From Halanaerobiales bacterium (GTDB lineage: Bacteria; Bacillota; Halanaerobiia; Halanaerobiales; M55B127): a DNA stretch of 45,714 nucleotides. Location of the stretch: positions 1 through 45,714 of the forward strand of contig JAIPEX010000004.1 in assembly GCA_021736945.1 (NCBI GenBank), read 5' to 3'. Made by a program: the position numbers and the translations under genes. Below are positions 1 through 8,760 of this stretch, one piece after another; the stretch's first letter is position 1, and the number at the start of each line of letters is the position of its first letter. A model generated the notes under the pieces. The model was given only the letters and a program-made list of their open reading frames with translations. It was not told where the DNA came from and ran no database searches.

Positions 1-33
1 CTTTTCAAGGTTCTATTTCTCTACCGCGAAATA

Positions 34-62
34 AGTGTAACACTTTTCGCGGCCGCTGTCAA
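34..62 (-). promoter_or_regulatory. Strong promoter, probably rRNA operon P2
   Basis: On the minus strand a consensus -35 TTGACA (57-62) is followed after exactly 17 bases by TACACT (34-39). The RNA would run off the left edge. Its first bases include AGAACCTTGAAAAG, which resembles the leader found ahead of 16S rRNA in Firmicutes. The -35 and following bases (CGGCCGCTGTCAA on the plus strand) are repeated at 141-153 in a second promoter. The rRNA identity is inferred because the gene itself lies outside the window. Confidence 0.75.
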
Positions 63-124
63 TGAGTTTCTAGCCTATTTTTTTCTTGTTTTTTTGACCG
101 GCTTTTCCCTCAGCGACATTTTAT

Positions 125-153
125 ATATTATCAACTAAATCGGCCGCTGTCAA
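125..153 (-). promoter_or_regulatory. Strong promoter, probably rRNA operon P1
   Basis: The -35 TTGACA (148-153), a 17-base spacer and -10 TAATAT (125-130) lie on the minus strand. It is the upstream member of a tandem pair sharing a 13-base block over the -35 and the start of the spacer. Tandem consensus promoters 91 bases apart are typical of rRNA operons. Confidence 0.7.
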
Positions 154-184
154 GGATTAATTTCTATTTTTCTAAAATAATTTA

Positions 185-217
185 GATAAAAGTAACCACA
201 CCCTTAAACAGGTGTGG
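185..217 (-). terminator. Terminator after the carboxypeptidase operon
   Basis: The stem CCACACC/GGTGTGG (195-201 with 211-217) has an 8-base loop and is followed on the minus strand by TTACTTTTATC. It lies 31 bases beyond the stop of the D,D-carboxypeptidase gene and separates that operon from the rRNA-type promoters. Confidence 0.75.
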
Positions 218-248
218 GCTTTATTATCTTAAAGTTTATTTAAAAGCC

Positions 249-1409
249 TTACTCGCCTGTCATTCCTCCACCTATCCAATTAACAAAATTTCTCCAGGCT
301 AAGGCAAGGAAATTAGCTTTATTTACCTTCTCAGTAGCAACTACATTTGTTGTTGCTATTACTTCATCATTTCTTATAGCTTTTGCTTCACCTAATTTAT
401 CACCTGGATTAATTGGATATTCAAAACTGTCATTTATCGTTATATCAGTATTAATTGTATTTTCCATACCTCTTTTTACTACTACAGCGAGATCTTTGGC
501 AACTTTTCCAGTAGTATACTCTTTGGTACCTTTTTTCAAAGAAATATTTTGGATGGTCTCTCCTTTTTCTAAATAGTTTTTTCTAGTAAATCTGTTGAAA
601 CCATAATCTAGTAGTTGTGCTGTTAAATCTTCTCTTGCTTGCACACTTTTAGATTTCATTACAACAGAAATTAATCTCATATCGCCTCTCTTAGCTGTTG
701 CTGCTAAGGAAAAACCAGCAGCATTGGTATGACCAGTTTTTATACCATCAAGACCAGGATAAGAATTCACAAGATGATTAGTATTGGTTAACATAGCTTT
801 TCTATCCTTTAATTCTATATAATCTAACCAAATCGATGCATCTTCTAAAATTATTGGATATTCAACTAATTTTTTAGACATTTTAGCTACATCACGCGCA
901 GTAGTATAATGGTCTGACTCAGTCGGTAATCCTGTAGAATTAGAAAAATATGTGTTTTTCAAGTTTAATTCATCAGCTCTTTCATTCATTAGATTAACAA
1001 ATCTATTATATGAACCAGCTACAGTTTCGGCAAGAGCTACACAAGCGTCATTAGCAGAGGCTATGGTGACCGCTTTTAATAAATCCCTAACTTTTACTTT
1101 GTCACCTTCAGCTAAATATATCTGTGAACCACCCATTGATTCAGCTAATCTACTTATTGTTACTTCATCATCGAGTGATAAATCACCATTTTCAATTTCT
1201 TCCATAGTTATTAATAGTGTCATAATTTTAGTTAAACTTGCTGGTGGGAGCTTTTCATCTGCATTCTGTTCGAACAATACCTGTCCTGTTTCAGCATCTA
1301 TTAATATTGCAGACTGAGCATCAATCTTAAATTCCTGAGCTCCAGCCATTGCAGTAATACCAAGTAAAAATACTAAAATAAATATTATTGTAGTTATAAG
1401 CCTTTTCAA
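249..1409 (-). CDS. dacF: D-alanyl-D-alanine carboxypeptidase (S11 family)
   Basis: A low-molecular-weight penicillin-binding protein that removes the terminal D-Ala from peptidoglycan stem peptides outside the membrane. All three active-site motifs are visible: SLTK at 58-61, SAN at 118-120 and KTG at 224-226. An N-terminal signal peptide (hydrophobic residues 5-22, probable cut near AGA-Q) and a C-terminal beta domain ending in a short amphipathic tail fit membrane-surface attachment. The length, 386 residues, is normal for the family. The start is TTG with GGGGGA upstream. It is the last gene of the pth-mfd-flippase-mazG run and is followed by a terminator. The DacF/DacA/DacB subtype cannot be decided from the sequence, so the symbol is tentative. 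Confidence 0.9.
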   Translation of the reverse strand: MKRLITTIIFILVFLLGITAMAGAQEFKIDAQSAILIDAETGQVLFEQNADEKLPPASLTKIMTLLITMEEIENGDLSLDDEVTISRLAESMGGSQIYLAEGDKVKVRDLLKAVTIASANDACVALAETVAGSYNRFVNLMNERADELNLKNTYFSNSTGLPTESDHYTTARDVAKMSKKLVEYPIILEDASIWLDYIELKDRKAMLTNTNHLVNSYPGLDGIKTGHTNAAGFSLAATAKRGDMRLISVVMKSKSVQAREDLTAQLLDYGFNRFTRKNYLEKGETIQNISLKKGTKEYTTGKVAKDLAVVVKRGMENTINTDITINDSFEYPINPGDKLGEAKAIRNDEVIATTNVVATEKVNKANFLALAWRNFVNWIGGGMTGE

Positions 1410-1426
1410 TTTACTTCCCCCTATAA

Positions 1427-2215
1427 TTATTTTTCTTTTGCTTCATTCCAGTAATTATCTAATTCTTCCAAACTTAATTGATTAATATCTTCATTATTCT
1501 TTTCGGCCATGTTCTCTATATGATCAAATCGCTTTTTAAACTTATTAATAGTTCTTAAAAGAGCAATTTCAGGATTTATATTACTAAATCTTGACAAATT
1601 AACCACAGCAAATAATAAATCTCCCAATTCATCTTCAATTCTATCTTTGTTTTTCTTTTGCACTACTTCTTTCAACTCTTCTATCTCTTCTTCAATTTTT
1701 AAAATAACATCATCAATTTCTTCCCAGTCAAATCCAACTTCCGCCGCCTTTTGTTGAATTTCAAAGGCTTGATTAAGGGCAGGTTGGGATTTTGAAACCC
1801 CACTTAAAATTGAAGTCCCTTTTTTATTAGTTCTTTCTTTCTTCTTAATTTCCTCCCAAGTTTTCTTAACTTCTGAAGCTGTTTCTATTTTTTCTTTTCC
1901 AAAAACATGGGGATGTCTTCTAATTAATTTAGCTACTATACCCTTTATAACATCATTAATATCAAATAATTCTTTTTCTTTTCCAATTTGAGATTGAAAA
2001 ATCACCTGTAATAATAAATCCCCTAATTCCTCTTTTAATAAACCCATATCATCTTTTTCTAATGCCTCTACGACTTCATAAGCCTCTTCAATTATATATG
2101 GTTTAAGAGAATAGAAGTCCTGTTTTTTATCCCAAGGACAACCTTCCGGTCCTCTAAGTTTTTCCATAACATCTAATAGTTTCTCAAATTCACTCTTAGA
2201 TTCATTTGATTTCAT
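1427..2215 (-). CDS. mazG: Nucleoside triphosphate pyrophosphohydrolase MazG
   Basis: Hydrolyses (d)NTPs to monophosphate and pyrophosphate, a housecleaning role. Two tandem MazG domains are seen: the first begins LRGPEGCPWDKKQ and carries EEAYEVVEA plus EELGDLLLQ, the second carries EEEIEEL and EDELGDLLFA, giving the paired acidic metal-binding motifs of all-alpha NTP pyrophosphatases. A GTG at 2224 directly follows the stop of the flippase gene, but the AGGTG six bases before ATG 2215 favours the shorter form of 262 residues. The order mfd-spoVB-mazG matches Bacillus mfd-(spoVT)-yabM-yabN. In Bacillus this protein carries an extra methylase domain that is absent here. Confidence 0.92.
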   Translation of the reverse strand: MKSNESKSEFEKLLDVMEKLRGPEGCPWDKKQDFYSLKPYIIEEAYEVVEALEKDDMGLLKEELGDLLLQVIFQSQIGKEKELFDINDVIKGIVAKLIRRHPHVFGKEKIETASEVKKTWEEIKKKERTNKKGTSILSGVSKSQPALNQAFEIQQKAAEVGFDWEEIDDVILKIEEEIEELKEVVQKKNKDRIEDELGDLLFAVVNLSRFSNINPEIALLRTINKFKKRFDHIENMAEKNNEDINQLSLEELDNYWNEAKEK

Positions 2216-2224
2216 TATTTTCAC

Positions 2225-3841
2225 CTACAATATTTTATACTTTCTCAAAAAATTTGCTGTTTTCTCACCAATATATGGTATCATTTTTAAATCTGTATAT
2301 TTAATTTCTTTCAATACAATTAATAATATGAAATATAATATGATAGAAAATATAACAATTAAGAAAGTAGCATATGTATATGCTCTCATAATATTTATAC
2401 TACTCAAATAACTATTAATCATATTGAAACCATAATGGGTAAAAGTAACCATTAAACTTACAGTAATGATCGGCTTTATTATAAATTGTTTAACTTTGAT
2501 CCTATAATTAGTATAGAATTTTAAAGAAATTAAATTTAAAATAGCTGCGACTGCAAAACCAGTAACGGTTCCAATAGAAGCTCCTTTAATACCAAAAGCA
2601 GGTAAAGCGGTTAAAGTATAATTTAAAAAGGCATTTACTATAGCTCCTATAAATAAATTCCTCGCCGGTATTTTAGTTTTACCTATACCTTGAATTATTC
2701 CCGAGGTACTCTGCTGTATAGTAATAAACAATACTCCCCAGGAAACAATACGAAGGGGAACAGCCGCCATAGCATTCCCAAAAATAACTCTTGTTAACGG
2801 TTCAGCTAAAATATAAAGTCCGGCAGCTGAAGGTAAACCTATCAAAATAGTAAGCCTTAAAGCTGTTTCGGTTCTCTTTTTAATTAATTTATTTTTGTTT
2901 TGAGCAAAAGCCTCTGAAATGGCTGGTACTAAACTTGCAGCTAATGCTACAGAAATTATTGTGGGGAAATTAACTAAAACCATTGCCATACCAGCTAATC
3001 TACCATAAAGTTGTGATGCCACTTCTATTGAAAAACCAGCAACTTGTAATCGATTAGGTACTATAACAGCATCTACTAGATTCATTAGCGGTAAAACCAA
3101 AGCTCCAAGTGTAATTGGGATTCCTAAATAAGCTATATCTTTTACGATTTTGAATGTTTTTATGGTTTCCACACTACCAGATTTCATAAAAGTAAATATT
3201 TCAGTTTTCTTTTTATTATATATGATTAATAATATAATAAGCCCAGCTATTGAACCGGTAACTGCACCAAAAGTAGCGCCAGCTGCAGCATAACCCAAAC
3301 TATAGCGAATTAAATAATAAACCAACCCTATCATTGTAATCATTCGTACCAACTGTTCTAAAACCTGGGAATAAGCAGTTGGCACCATATTCTGAAGACC
3401 TTGAAAAAAGCCCCGATAAGTGGCCATTATCGAAACAAAAAATATTGCTGGTGACAAAGCTAACACTGCATAAAAAGCGCGTGGATCCCAATTTAACAAA
3501 TTGACTATAGGTTTTGCTGAAACTGCCATTAATATTGAGAAAAACAATCCCACAATAATACTCAATTTCCTACCTACAGTAAAAATCTTAAAGGCTGCTT
3601 TTCTTTGGTCTTTAGCAACTCTATCAGAAATAAGTTTTGCTAATGCTATGGGAATACCTGACCTTGAAACTACTAATAAGGTAGTATATATTGGATAAGC
3701 CATCTGATACAGGCCAATACCTTCATCACCTAAAATACGGCTTAGTATAATCCGATAGCTAAAACCCATAATTTTAGAAAGTATTCCCGCTACACTTAGA
3801 ATAAACGCACCTTTTAGGAAACTTGAGCTTTTGTCTGTCAT
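2225..3841 (-). CDS. SpoVB/MurJ-like polysaccharide or lipid flippase
   Basis: A multi-pass membrane protein of 538 residues in the MATE/MOP flippase superfamily. About fourteen hydrophobic segments are spread along it, with the family opening FLKGAFILSVAGILSKIMGF and a charged break near residues 305-320. Relatives translocate lipid-linked cell-wall precursors; the Bacillus counterpart at this locus (YabM, next to mazG) is one of several SpoVB paralogues. The start ATG has GAGGAG nine bases upstream and lies 7 bases after the mfd stop. A sporulation role is not implied, as no other sporulation gene lies nearby. The substrate is unknown. Confidence 0.85.
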   Translation of the reverse strand: MTDKSSSFLKGAFILSVAGILSKIMGFSYRIILSRILGDEGIGLYQMAYPIYTTLLVVSRSGIPIALAKLISDRVAKDQRKAAFKIFTVGRKLSIIVGLFFSILMAVSAKPIVNLLNWDPRAFYAVLALSPAIFFVSIMATYRGFFQGLQNMVPTAYSQVLEQLVRMITMIGLVYYLIRYSLGYAAAGATFGAVTGSIAGLIILLIIYNKKKTEIFTFMKSGSVETIKTFKIVKDIAYLGIPITLGALVLPLMNLVDAVIVPNRLQVAGFSIEVASQLYGRLAGMAMVLVNFPTIISVALAASLVPAISEAFAQNKNKLIKKRTETALRLTILIGLPSAAGLYILAEPLTRVIFGNAMAAVPLRIVSWGVLFITIQQSTSGIIQGIGKTKIPARNLFIGAIVNAFLNYTLTALPAFGIKGASIGTVTGFAVAAILNLISLKFYTNYRIKVKQFIIKPIITVSLMVTFTHYGFNMINSYLSSINIMRAYTYATFLIVIFSIILYFILLIVLKEIKYTDLKMIPYIGEKTANFLRKYKIL

Positions 3842-3847
3842 GTGTAA

Positions 3848-6800
3848 TTACTCCTCTATACTATATATCTTTTCTTTTAAAACCTTCAAAACTTTTTTAA
3901 GTATGCTTAACTCTTTGGCTTTCACAATAATCTCGGGGTTTTTTGCATTTCTTATCTTTAACATTTCAGGAAATTTTTCTAATAAATTAACTATATAATC
4001 TCCTTCTATCTTATTATCTTCTCTAAAAACTATACGATAGCCTGCATTAGTTTCAGATATAATTTCAACATCAAGAGCTTTAGCTAATACATTTAGTCTT
4101 CTAAGTTCTATTAAATTCATGACTGAATCAGGTGGATCTCCATATCTATCAACAAATTCATCGATTAGTGATATTATATCTGCTTCATTATTAACCTTCT
4201 TCAATTTCTTATACATTTCAATTTTCTGTCTAGAATCAGATATATATTCATCAGGTATATAAGCATCAAGATCAATTTCCAGTTCCACATCTTTTTTATC
4301 TTCATCTTTTCCTTTTAAATCTTCAATAGCACTGTCCAACAATTTACAATACAATGAAAACCCTACTGCTGCAATATGACCACTTTGTTCTGCCCCTAAT
4401 AGATTTCCGGCTCCTCTAATTTCTAGATCTCTCATAGCAATTTTGAATCCAGATCCTAAACTTGTAAATTCTTTTATCGCTTTTAATCTTTTGTTTGCAA
4501 CTTCACTTAATATTCTATCTTTTTCATACATTAAATATGCATATGCGATTCTATTAGACCTTCCTACTCTACCCCTTAACTGATAAAGCTGAGCCAAGCC
4601 CATGTATTCAGCCCTATTAATAATAATTGTATTTACATCTGAAATATCTAGACCATTTTCAATAATAGTGGTACAAACTAAAACATCATAACGACCCTCA
4701 TAAAAATCTATCATAATATTTTCTAGTTTTCTTTCGCTCATTTGTCCATGTGCAATAGCAACTCTTGCTTCAGGTACAAGCTTGTTTATTAATTCTGCTT
4801 TCTTTTCAATATCCTTAACTCGATTATGAACGAAATATACCTGTCCATTTCTAGAAAGTTCTTTGTTAACTGCATCTTTTATCAAGTCCTCATCAAATTC
4901 TCTAATATAAGTTCTAATGGGATATCTGTCTTTAGGAGGAGTCTCAATCACACTCATATCTCTAACTCCAATTAATGACATATGAAGAGTACGTGGAATT
5001 GGGGTAGCAGTTAAAGTTAAAACATCCACATTTGATTTTAAAGATTTTAATTTTTCTTTGTGTGCCACTCCAAATCTCTGTTCTTCATCAACAATTAGTA
5101 ATCCCAGATCATTAAATACTACATCTTTCGAAATTAAACGATGAGTACCAATTAATATATCCACTTTTCCTTTAGCTAAATCTTTAATTGTTTTTTTCTG
5201 CTCGGCTTGAGTTCTAAATCTACTTATCATTCCTACTTTTACAGGATATCTATCAATTCTCTCACGAAAGGTCTTGTAATGCTGTTGCGCCAATATAGTT
5301 GTAGGTACCAATACAGCTGTTTGTTTTCCATCCATTGCAGCTTTAAAAGCAGCCCTTATTGCAACTTCGGTTTTTCCATATCCTACATCTCCACATAATA
5401 AACGATCCATTGGGGTATCTGATTCCATATCTTCTTTTACATCTTCAATTGCTTTAAACTGATCAGGTGTTAATTCATGAGGGAAGTCATTTTCAAAATC
5501 TATTTGCCATTTTGTGTCTTCCGAAAAGGCATACCCTTCTTTCATTTCTCGCTCTGCATAAAGTTCAAGTAAACCAATCGCCATTTTTTTGACTGAATTT
5601 TGTACTCGTTTTTTAACTTTTTGCCATTCATTACCACCGAGTTTATATAGTTTAGGTGGCTGAGTATCAGCACCAATATATTTCTGTACTAAATCTATTT
5701 TCTCTGTTGGAACATATAATTTATCTGATTCCTTATATTTGATCATTAAATAATCTTGATGTTTTCCTTGTACTTCTAAAGTTTTAACACCTAAATATTT
5801 TCCAATTCCATGATTTTCATGAACAACATAATCTCCCTTACTTAACTCATTAATCGAGGAAATTCTAACTCCTTCTTCAAAATCAGAAATCTTTCTTTTC
5901 CGTTGCTGCTTTTTACCAATAATCTCCTTTTCAGTAAAAACAGCTAACTTTAAATCATCCAGAACAAACCCCTTAGAAAAACTTTCATCATGGACATTGA
6001 TATTCTTTAATAGTAATTTATTACTGTAAATATTTTTAATTTCATAGTCATTTAAATACTCAGAAATTTTCTTGGCTTTCGATTCAGTATTTAAAGACAA
6101 AAGTATTGTATAATCTTTACTTTTTAAATCATTTAACCGTTCTTTTAATAAATCAAATTGCCCATTAAATGACTCTACTCCTGCTGTTTTAAACTCCATT
6201 TTTGTTTCGATTTGGTTTAAAGGACTTTCTTTAATTTCATCAGTGAAATATAACCCTTTCATCTTACTATCATAATTTATATATTGATCAGTAGTAAGAA
6301 AAATCTTTGAATAAGAAGGTAAAATATTCCCTTGCTCTAAAAGTGAAGCAGTGGTCTCTTCTAAATCTCTTTGATAAGATTTAATCCTCTGCCATACTCT
6401 TTCACTGTTATCATAAATAACATAAAATTCTTCATCCATATAATCAAATAAAGTACTTAAATTTTTTTTATAAAAATAAGGTAAAAATTGTTCATATCCT
6501 TCGAAATAATGAGCTTCACTTAATTTATCTAAATATTCCCCACTTAACTCATCTAGATATTCTGCTTCATCAAGTTTGTCAATATCTTTTAGACGATTTA
6601 TTTGTTTTTTGAAGTCTTCTTTAATCTTAGGCAAAAATTCACCTATCTGCTTTTTGTCAAAAATTATTTCATTAACAGGAGGTAAAGTAATCTCAGCAAT
6701 GTTTTCAATCGATCTTTGTGTTTCTATGTCAAAAAACCTTATAGAATCGACTTCATCACCAAATAATTCAATTCTTACTGGATTATCATAAACTAATGTA

Positions 6801-7345
6801 TATACATCTAAAATTCCACCACGTATACTAAATTGGCCAGGTTGTTCAACCATTTTTTCTCTATCATATCCAAGCTGAACCAATTTAGTACTTATCTCAT
6901 TTAAATCGATAGGAGTATTCATATTTATTTTAAGAGTATTTTGTTTAAAATATTCTTTGGGCATTAACTTTCTTAAAATTGAGATACCACTTGTTATTAC
7001 TACATTGTTATTACCGGACTGCATTTCATTTAATACTTTTATTCTTTCTTGTAAAATATTGAAATCCGGATTTATTTTTTCATGGGGAAGAGTTTCTATC
7101 TCGGGAAATATATTTATTCTGTTTTTATCCAATACTCTTACTAAGTCTTCATAGATGTTCTCTATTCTACTATTGTCATGGGTAATAATTAGTACCTTTT
7201 TATTCAATTTTTGTATTATATTGGAAGCCACAAAGGAAAAACAGGCCTCTTCTGGCCCTACAACTTTGACTTTGTTTTTTTGTTTAGTCAAATTTAAAAG
7301 TCTATTCATTTTTTCTTTTTTAAATATATTATTAGTATTAAGCAT
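3848..7345 (-). CDS. mfd: Transcription-repair coupling factor Mfd
   Basis: An ATP-driven DNA translocase that removes RNA polymerase stalled at lesions and recruits UvrA. It has 1165 residues, normal length. An N-terminal UvrB-like region includes QPGQFSIRGGILDVY (168-182). The RNA polymerase-interaction domain (about 495-570) contains GDYVVHENHGIGKYLG. The translocase has Walker A GDVGYGKT at 652-659, DEEQ at 753-756 and a helicase C domain with QLRGRVGRS. The C-terminal TRCF domain is intact. The start ATG follows AGGAGAAGTT. It sits 65 bases after pth as in Bacillus, but spoVT and fin, which flank it there, are missing. Confidence 0.97.
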   Translation of the reverse strand: MLNTNNIFKKEKMNRLLNLTKQKNKVKVVGPEEACFSFVASNIIQKLNKKVLIITHDNSRIENIYEDLVRVLDKNRINIFPEIETLPHEKINPDFNILQERIKVLNEMQSGNNNVVITSGISILRKLMPKEYFKQNTLKINMNTPIDLNEISTKLVQLGYDREKMVEQPGQFSIRGGILDVYTLVYDNPVRIELFGDEVDSIRFFDIETQRSIENIAEITLPPVNEIIFDKKQIGEFLPKIKEDFKKQINRLKDIDKLDEAEYLDELSGEYLDKLSEAHYFEGYEQFLPYFYKKNLSTLFDYMDEEFYVIYDNSERVWQRIKSYQRDLEETTASLLEQGNILPSYSKIFLTTDQYINYDSKMKGLYFTDEIKESPLNQIETKMEFKTAGVESFNGQFDLLKERLNDLKSKDYTILLSLNTESKAKKISEYLNDYEIKNIYSNKLLLKNINVHDESFSKGFVLDDLKLAVFTEKEIIGKKQQRKRKISDFEEGVRISSINELSKGDYVVHENHGIGKYLGVKTLEVQGKHQDYLMIKYKESDKLYVPTEKIDLVQKYIGADTQPPKLYKLGGNEWQKVKKRVQNSVKKMAIGLLELYAEREMKEGYAFSEDTKWQIDFENDFPHELTPDQFKAIEDVKEDMESDTPMDRLLCGDVGYGKTEVAIRAAFKAAMDGKQTAVLVPTTILAQQHYKTFRERIDRYPVKVGMISRFRTQAEQKKTIKDLAKGKVDILIGTHRLISKDVVFNDLGLLIVDEEQRFGVAHKEKLKSLKSNVDVLTLTATPIPRTLHMSLIGVRDMSVIETPPKDRYPIRTYIREFDEDLIKDAVNKELSRNGQVYFVHNRVKDIEKKAELINKLVPEARVAIAHGQMSERKLENIMIDFYEGRYDVLVCTTIIENGLDISDVNTIIINRAEYMGLAQLYQLRGRVGRSNRIAYAYLMYEKDRILSEVANKRLKAIKEFTSLGSGFKIAMRDLEIRGAGNLLGAEQSGHIAAVGFSLYCKLLDSAIEDLKGKDEDKKDVELEIDLDAYIPDEYISDSRQKIEMYKKLKKVNNEADIISLIDEFVDRYGDPPDSVMNLIELRRLNVLAKALDVEIISETNAGYRIVFREDNKIEGDYIVNLLEKFPEMLKIRNAKNPEIIVKAKELSILKKVLKVLKEKIYSIEE

Positions 7346-7375
7346 AACTTCTCCTAAATATTTTTATTTAAATAC

Positions 7376-7408
7376 CAAAAGGACCCCTACTTAAAAGGTA
7401 CGGGCCTT
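7376..7408 (-). terminator. Imperfect hairpin between pth and mfd
   Basis: On the minus strand AAAGGCCCGTACC and GTAGGGGTCCTTTT can pair imperfectly around TTTTAA, with a run of four T after the stem. It could be a weak terminator or attenuator between pth and mfd. The mismatches make this uncertain. Confidence 0.35.
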
Positions 7409-7410
7409 TA

Positions 7411-7965
7411 TTAATTAAAATTATTCATGGCGCTTTCTACACCATTTTTGATTATCTCTATAATTACTTCATCAATTTTTTTAAATGTTTTTTCGACTCT
7501 TTTTTTCTGGTCACTATTAAATTCCCTTAATACATATTCAGTTACAGGAAGATTAAGGGGACGACCAATGCCAATTTTTACGCGATTAATTTCTTGTGTA
7601 TTTAGCTTATCTATAATAGATTGAATACCATTATGACCTCCACTGCTACCATTTGATTTAACTCTTAATTTTCCAGTAGGTAAATCCAAATCATCATAAA
7701 TTACTACTAGATCTTTTAAAGAAATATTATATTTATCAATTAATTTAGCAACAGCTCTACCACTATTATTCATATAAGTAAGTGGTTGTGCTAGAATTAC
7801 TTTTTTATCTTTTATTTTTCCTTTAGCTATCAAGGCCTCACAATCTTTATCTACATTTCTTATATCAAATGAATCAGCCAATCTTTTTATAGCAGTAAAT
7901 CCAACATTATGGCGGGTTTCGGCATATTTTTTACCGGGATTTCCTAACCCAACTATTAATTTCAA
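7411..7965 (-). CDS. pth: Peptidyl-tRNA hydrolase
   Basis: Releases tRNA from stalled peptidyl-tRNA in the cytoplasm. The family opening MKLIVGLGNPGKKY, catalytic His in TRHNVGF, LTYMNNSG, YDDLDLPTG and GGHNGIQSI are all present; 184 residues is normal. Two in-frame TTG codons are possible starts (7971 and 7965). GGAGG lies two bases before the first and eight before the second, and the second gives the standard N terminus, so 7965 is chosen. It follows rplY as in Bacillus ctc-spoVC, but a strong hairpin lies between them. Confidence 0.95.
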   Translation of the reverse strand: MKLIVGLGNPGKKYAETRHNVGFTAIKRLADSFDIRNVDKDCEALIAKGKIKDKKVILAQPLTYMNNSGRAVAKLIDKYNISLKDLVVIYDDLDLPTGKLRVKSNGSSGGHNGIQSIIDKLNTQEINRVKIGIGRPLNLPVTEYVLREFNSDQKKRVEKTFKKIDEVIIEIIKNGVESAMNNFN

Positions 7966-7999
7966 ATTCAAAACCTCCAGCTAACATATTAAGAAACAT

Positions 8000-8028
8000 A
8001 AGGCGTAATCCAAAGAGGATTACGCCTC
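8000..8028 (-). terminator. Terminator hairpin after rplY
   Basis: A perfect 10-bp stem GGCGTAATCC/GGATTACGCC (8002-8011 with 8017-8026) with a 5-base loop is followed on the minus strand by TTATGTTTCTTAA. The tail is only moderately T-rich, so readthrough into pth is possible. Confidence 0.7.
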
Positions 8029-8057
8029 TATTATTTATTTAATTGGTTTTCTTAATA

Positions 8058-8735
8058 TTACTTCTGGTAATAATCTTTGTCTTCTAAGTCTTCTTCTTCG
8101 CCTTCTTCGCCTTCTTCTTCCTCTTCTTCACCAATTACTTCTGGCTCAATGAATTCTTCTTCTAATTCTTCTTCCTCTTCTTCTTCGACCTCTTCAGAAG
8201 GAGCAACTACAGTAACTATAACATCATCTAATGAATTAATGACATTAACTTCCTCCGGAATTTCCAAGTCGCCAACCTCTAATGAATCACTTAGAGTTAA
8301 TTCATCAATGTTCAATTCAAGTTCATCCGGAATATCAGAAGGTAGTACTTCAATATCTACTTCTCTCATCAACTGTTGGAGAACTCCTCCTTCTCTAACA
8401 CCAGGAGCATCTCCAACTAATCTAATCGGTACAGTAATATGAATAGTTTCATCCATTGAAATCTTTTGGAAATCCACATGGATAATTTCTTCTTTTATTA
8501 CATCCTTTTGAAAATCTTTAATCATTACTGTTTCTTCTTCACCATCAATCTTTAAGTCGATAATGGCATTACTATGAATTTTCCCTTTTAAATCTAGGGG
8601 ATCCACTGTTAATGCCTGGGGTTCTCTATTACCCCCATAAATAACACCAGGTATTAAACCATTTCTTCTAATTCTACGTGCTGCACCTTTTCCAGTTTCT
8701 TCTCTTTTTTCCACTTCAATACTATATCTGTTCAT
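8058..8735 (-). CDS. rplY: Large ribosomal subunit protein bL25 (CTC/TL5 type)
   Basis: The long CTC form of L25, which binds 5S rRNA. The N-terminal domain has the usual REETGKGAARRIRRNGLIPG followed by VIYGGN, and the TL5-type beta domain follows (about 95-185). The last ~40 residues are almost all Glu and Asp, more acidic than most relatives. The start is read as ATG 8735, because the AAGGAG overlaps the GTG at 8747; this gives 225 residues. It lies between prs and pth as in Bacillus (ctc). In Bacillus this gene is under SigB, but I saw no SigB promoter here. Confidence 0.92.
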   Translation of the reverse strand: MNRYSIEVEKREETGKGAARRIRRNGLIPGVIYGGNREPQALTVDPLDLKGKIHSNAIIDLKIDGEEETVMIKDFQKDVIKEEIIHVDFQKISMDETIHITVPIRLVGDAPGVREGGVLQQLMREVDIEVLPSDIPDELELNIDELTLSDSLEVGDLEIPEEVNVINSLDDVIVTVVAPSEEVEEEEEEELEEEFIEPEVIGEEEEEEGEEGEEEDLEDKDYYQK

Positions 8736-8760
8736 GACATAATTCACTCCTTAAATAATT

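Noticed and set aside
952-1317. Plus-strand ORF of 121 codons
   Set aside because: Antisense to the D,D-carboxypeptidase core; Ser-rich shadow.
2225-3841. Sporulation function for the flippase (SpoVB) and the carboxypeptidase (DacF)
   Set aside because: Both families have non-sporulation members, and the sporulation genes of this region (spoVT, yabG, sspF) are missing.
8077-8442. Plus-strand ORF rich in serine
   Set aside because: It is the antisense of the acidic bL25 tail: GAA/GAG codons read backwards give Ser. It has no ribosome binding site.
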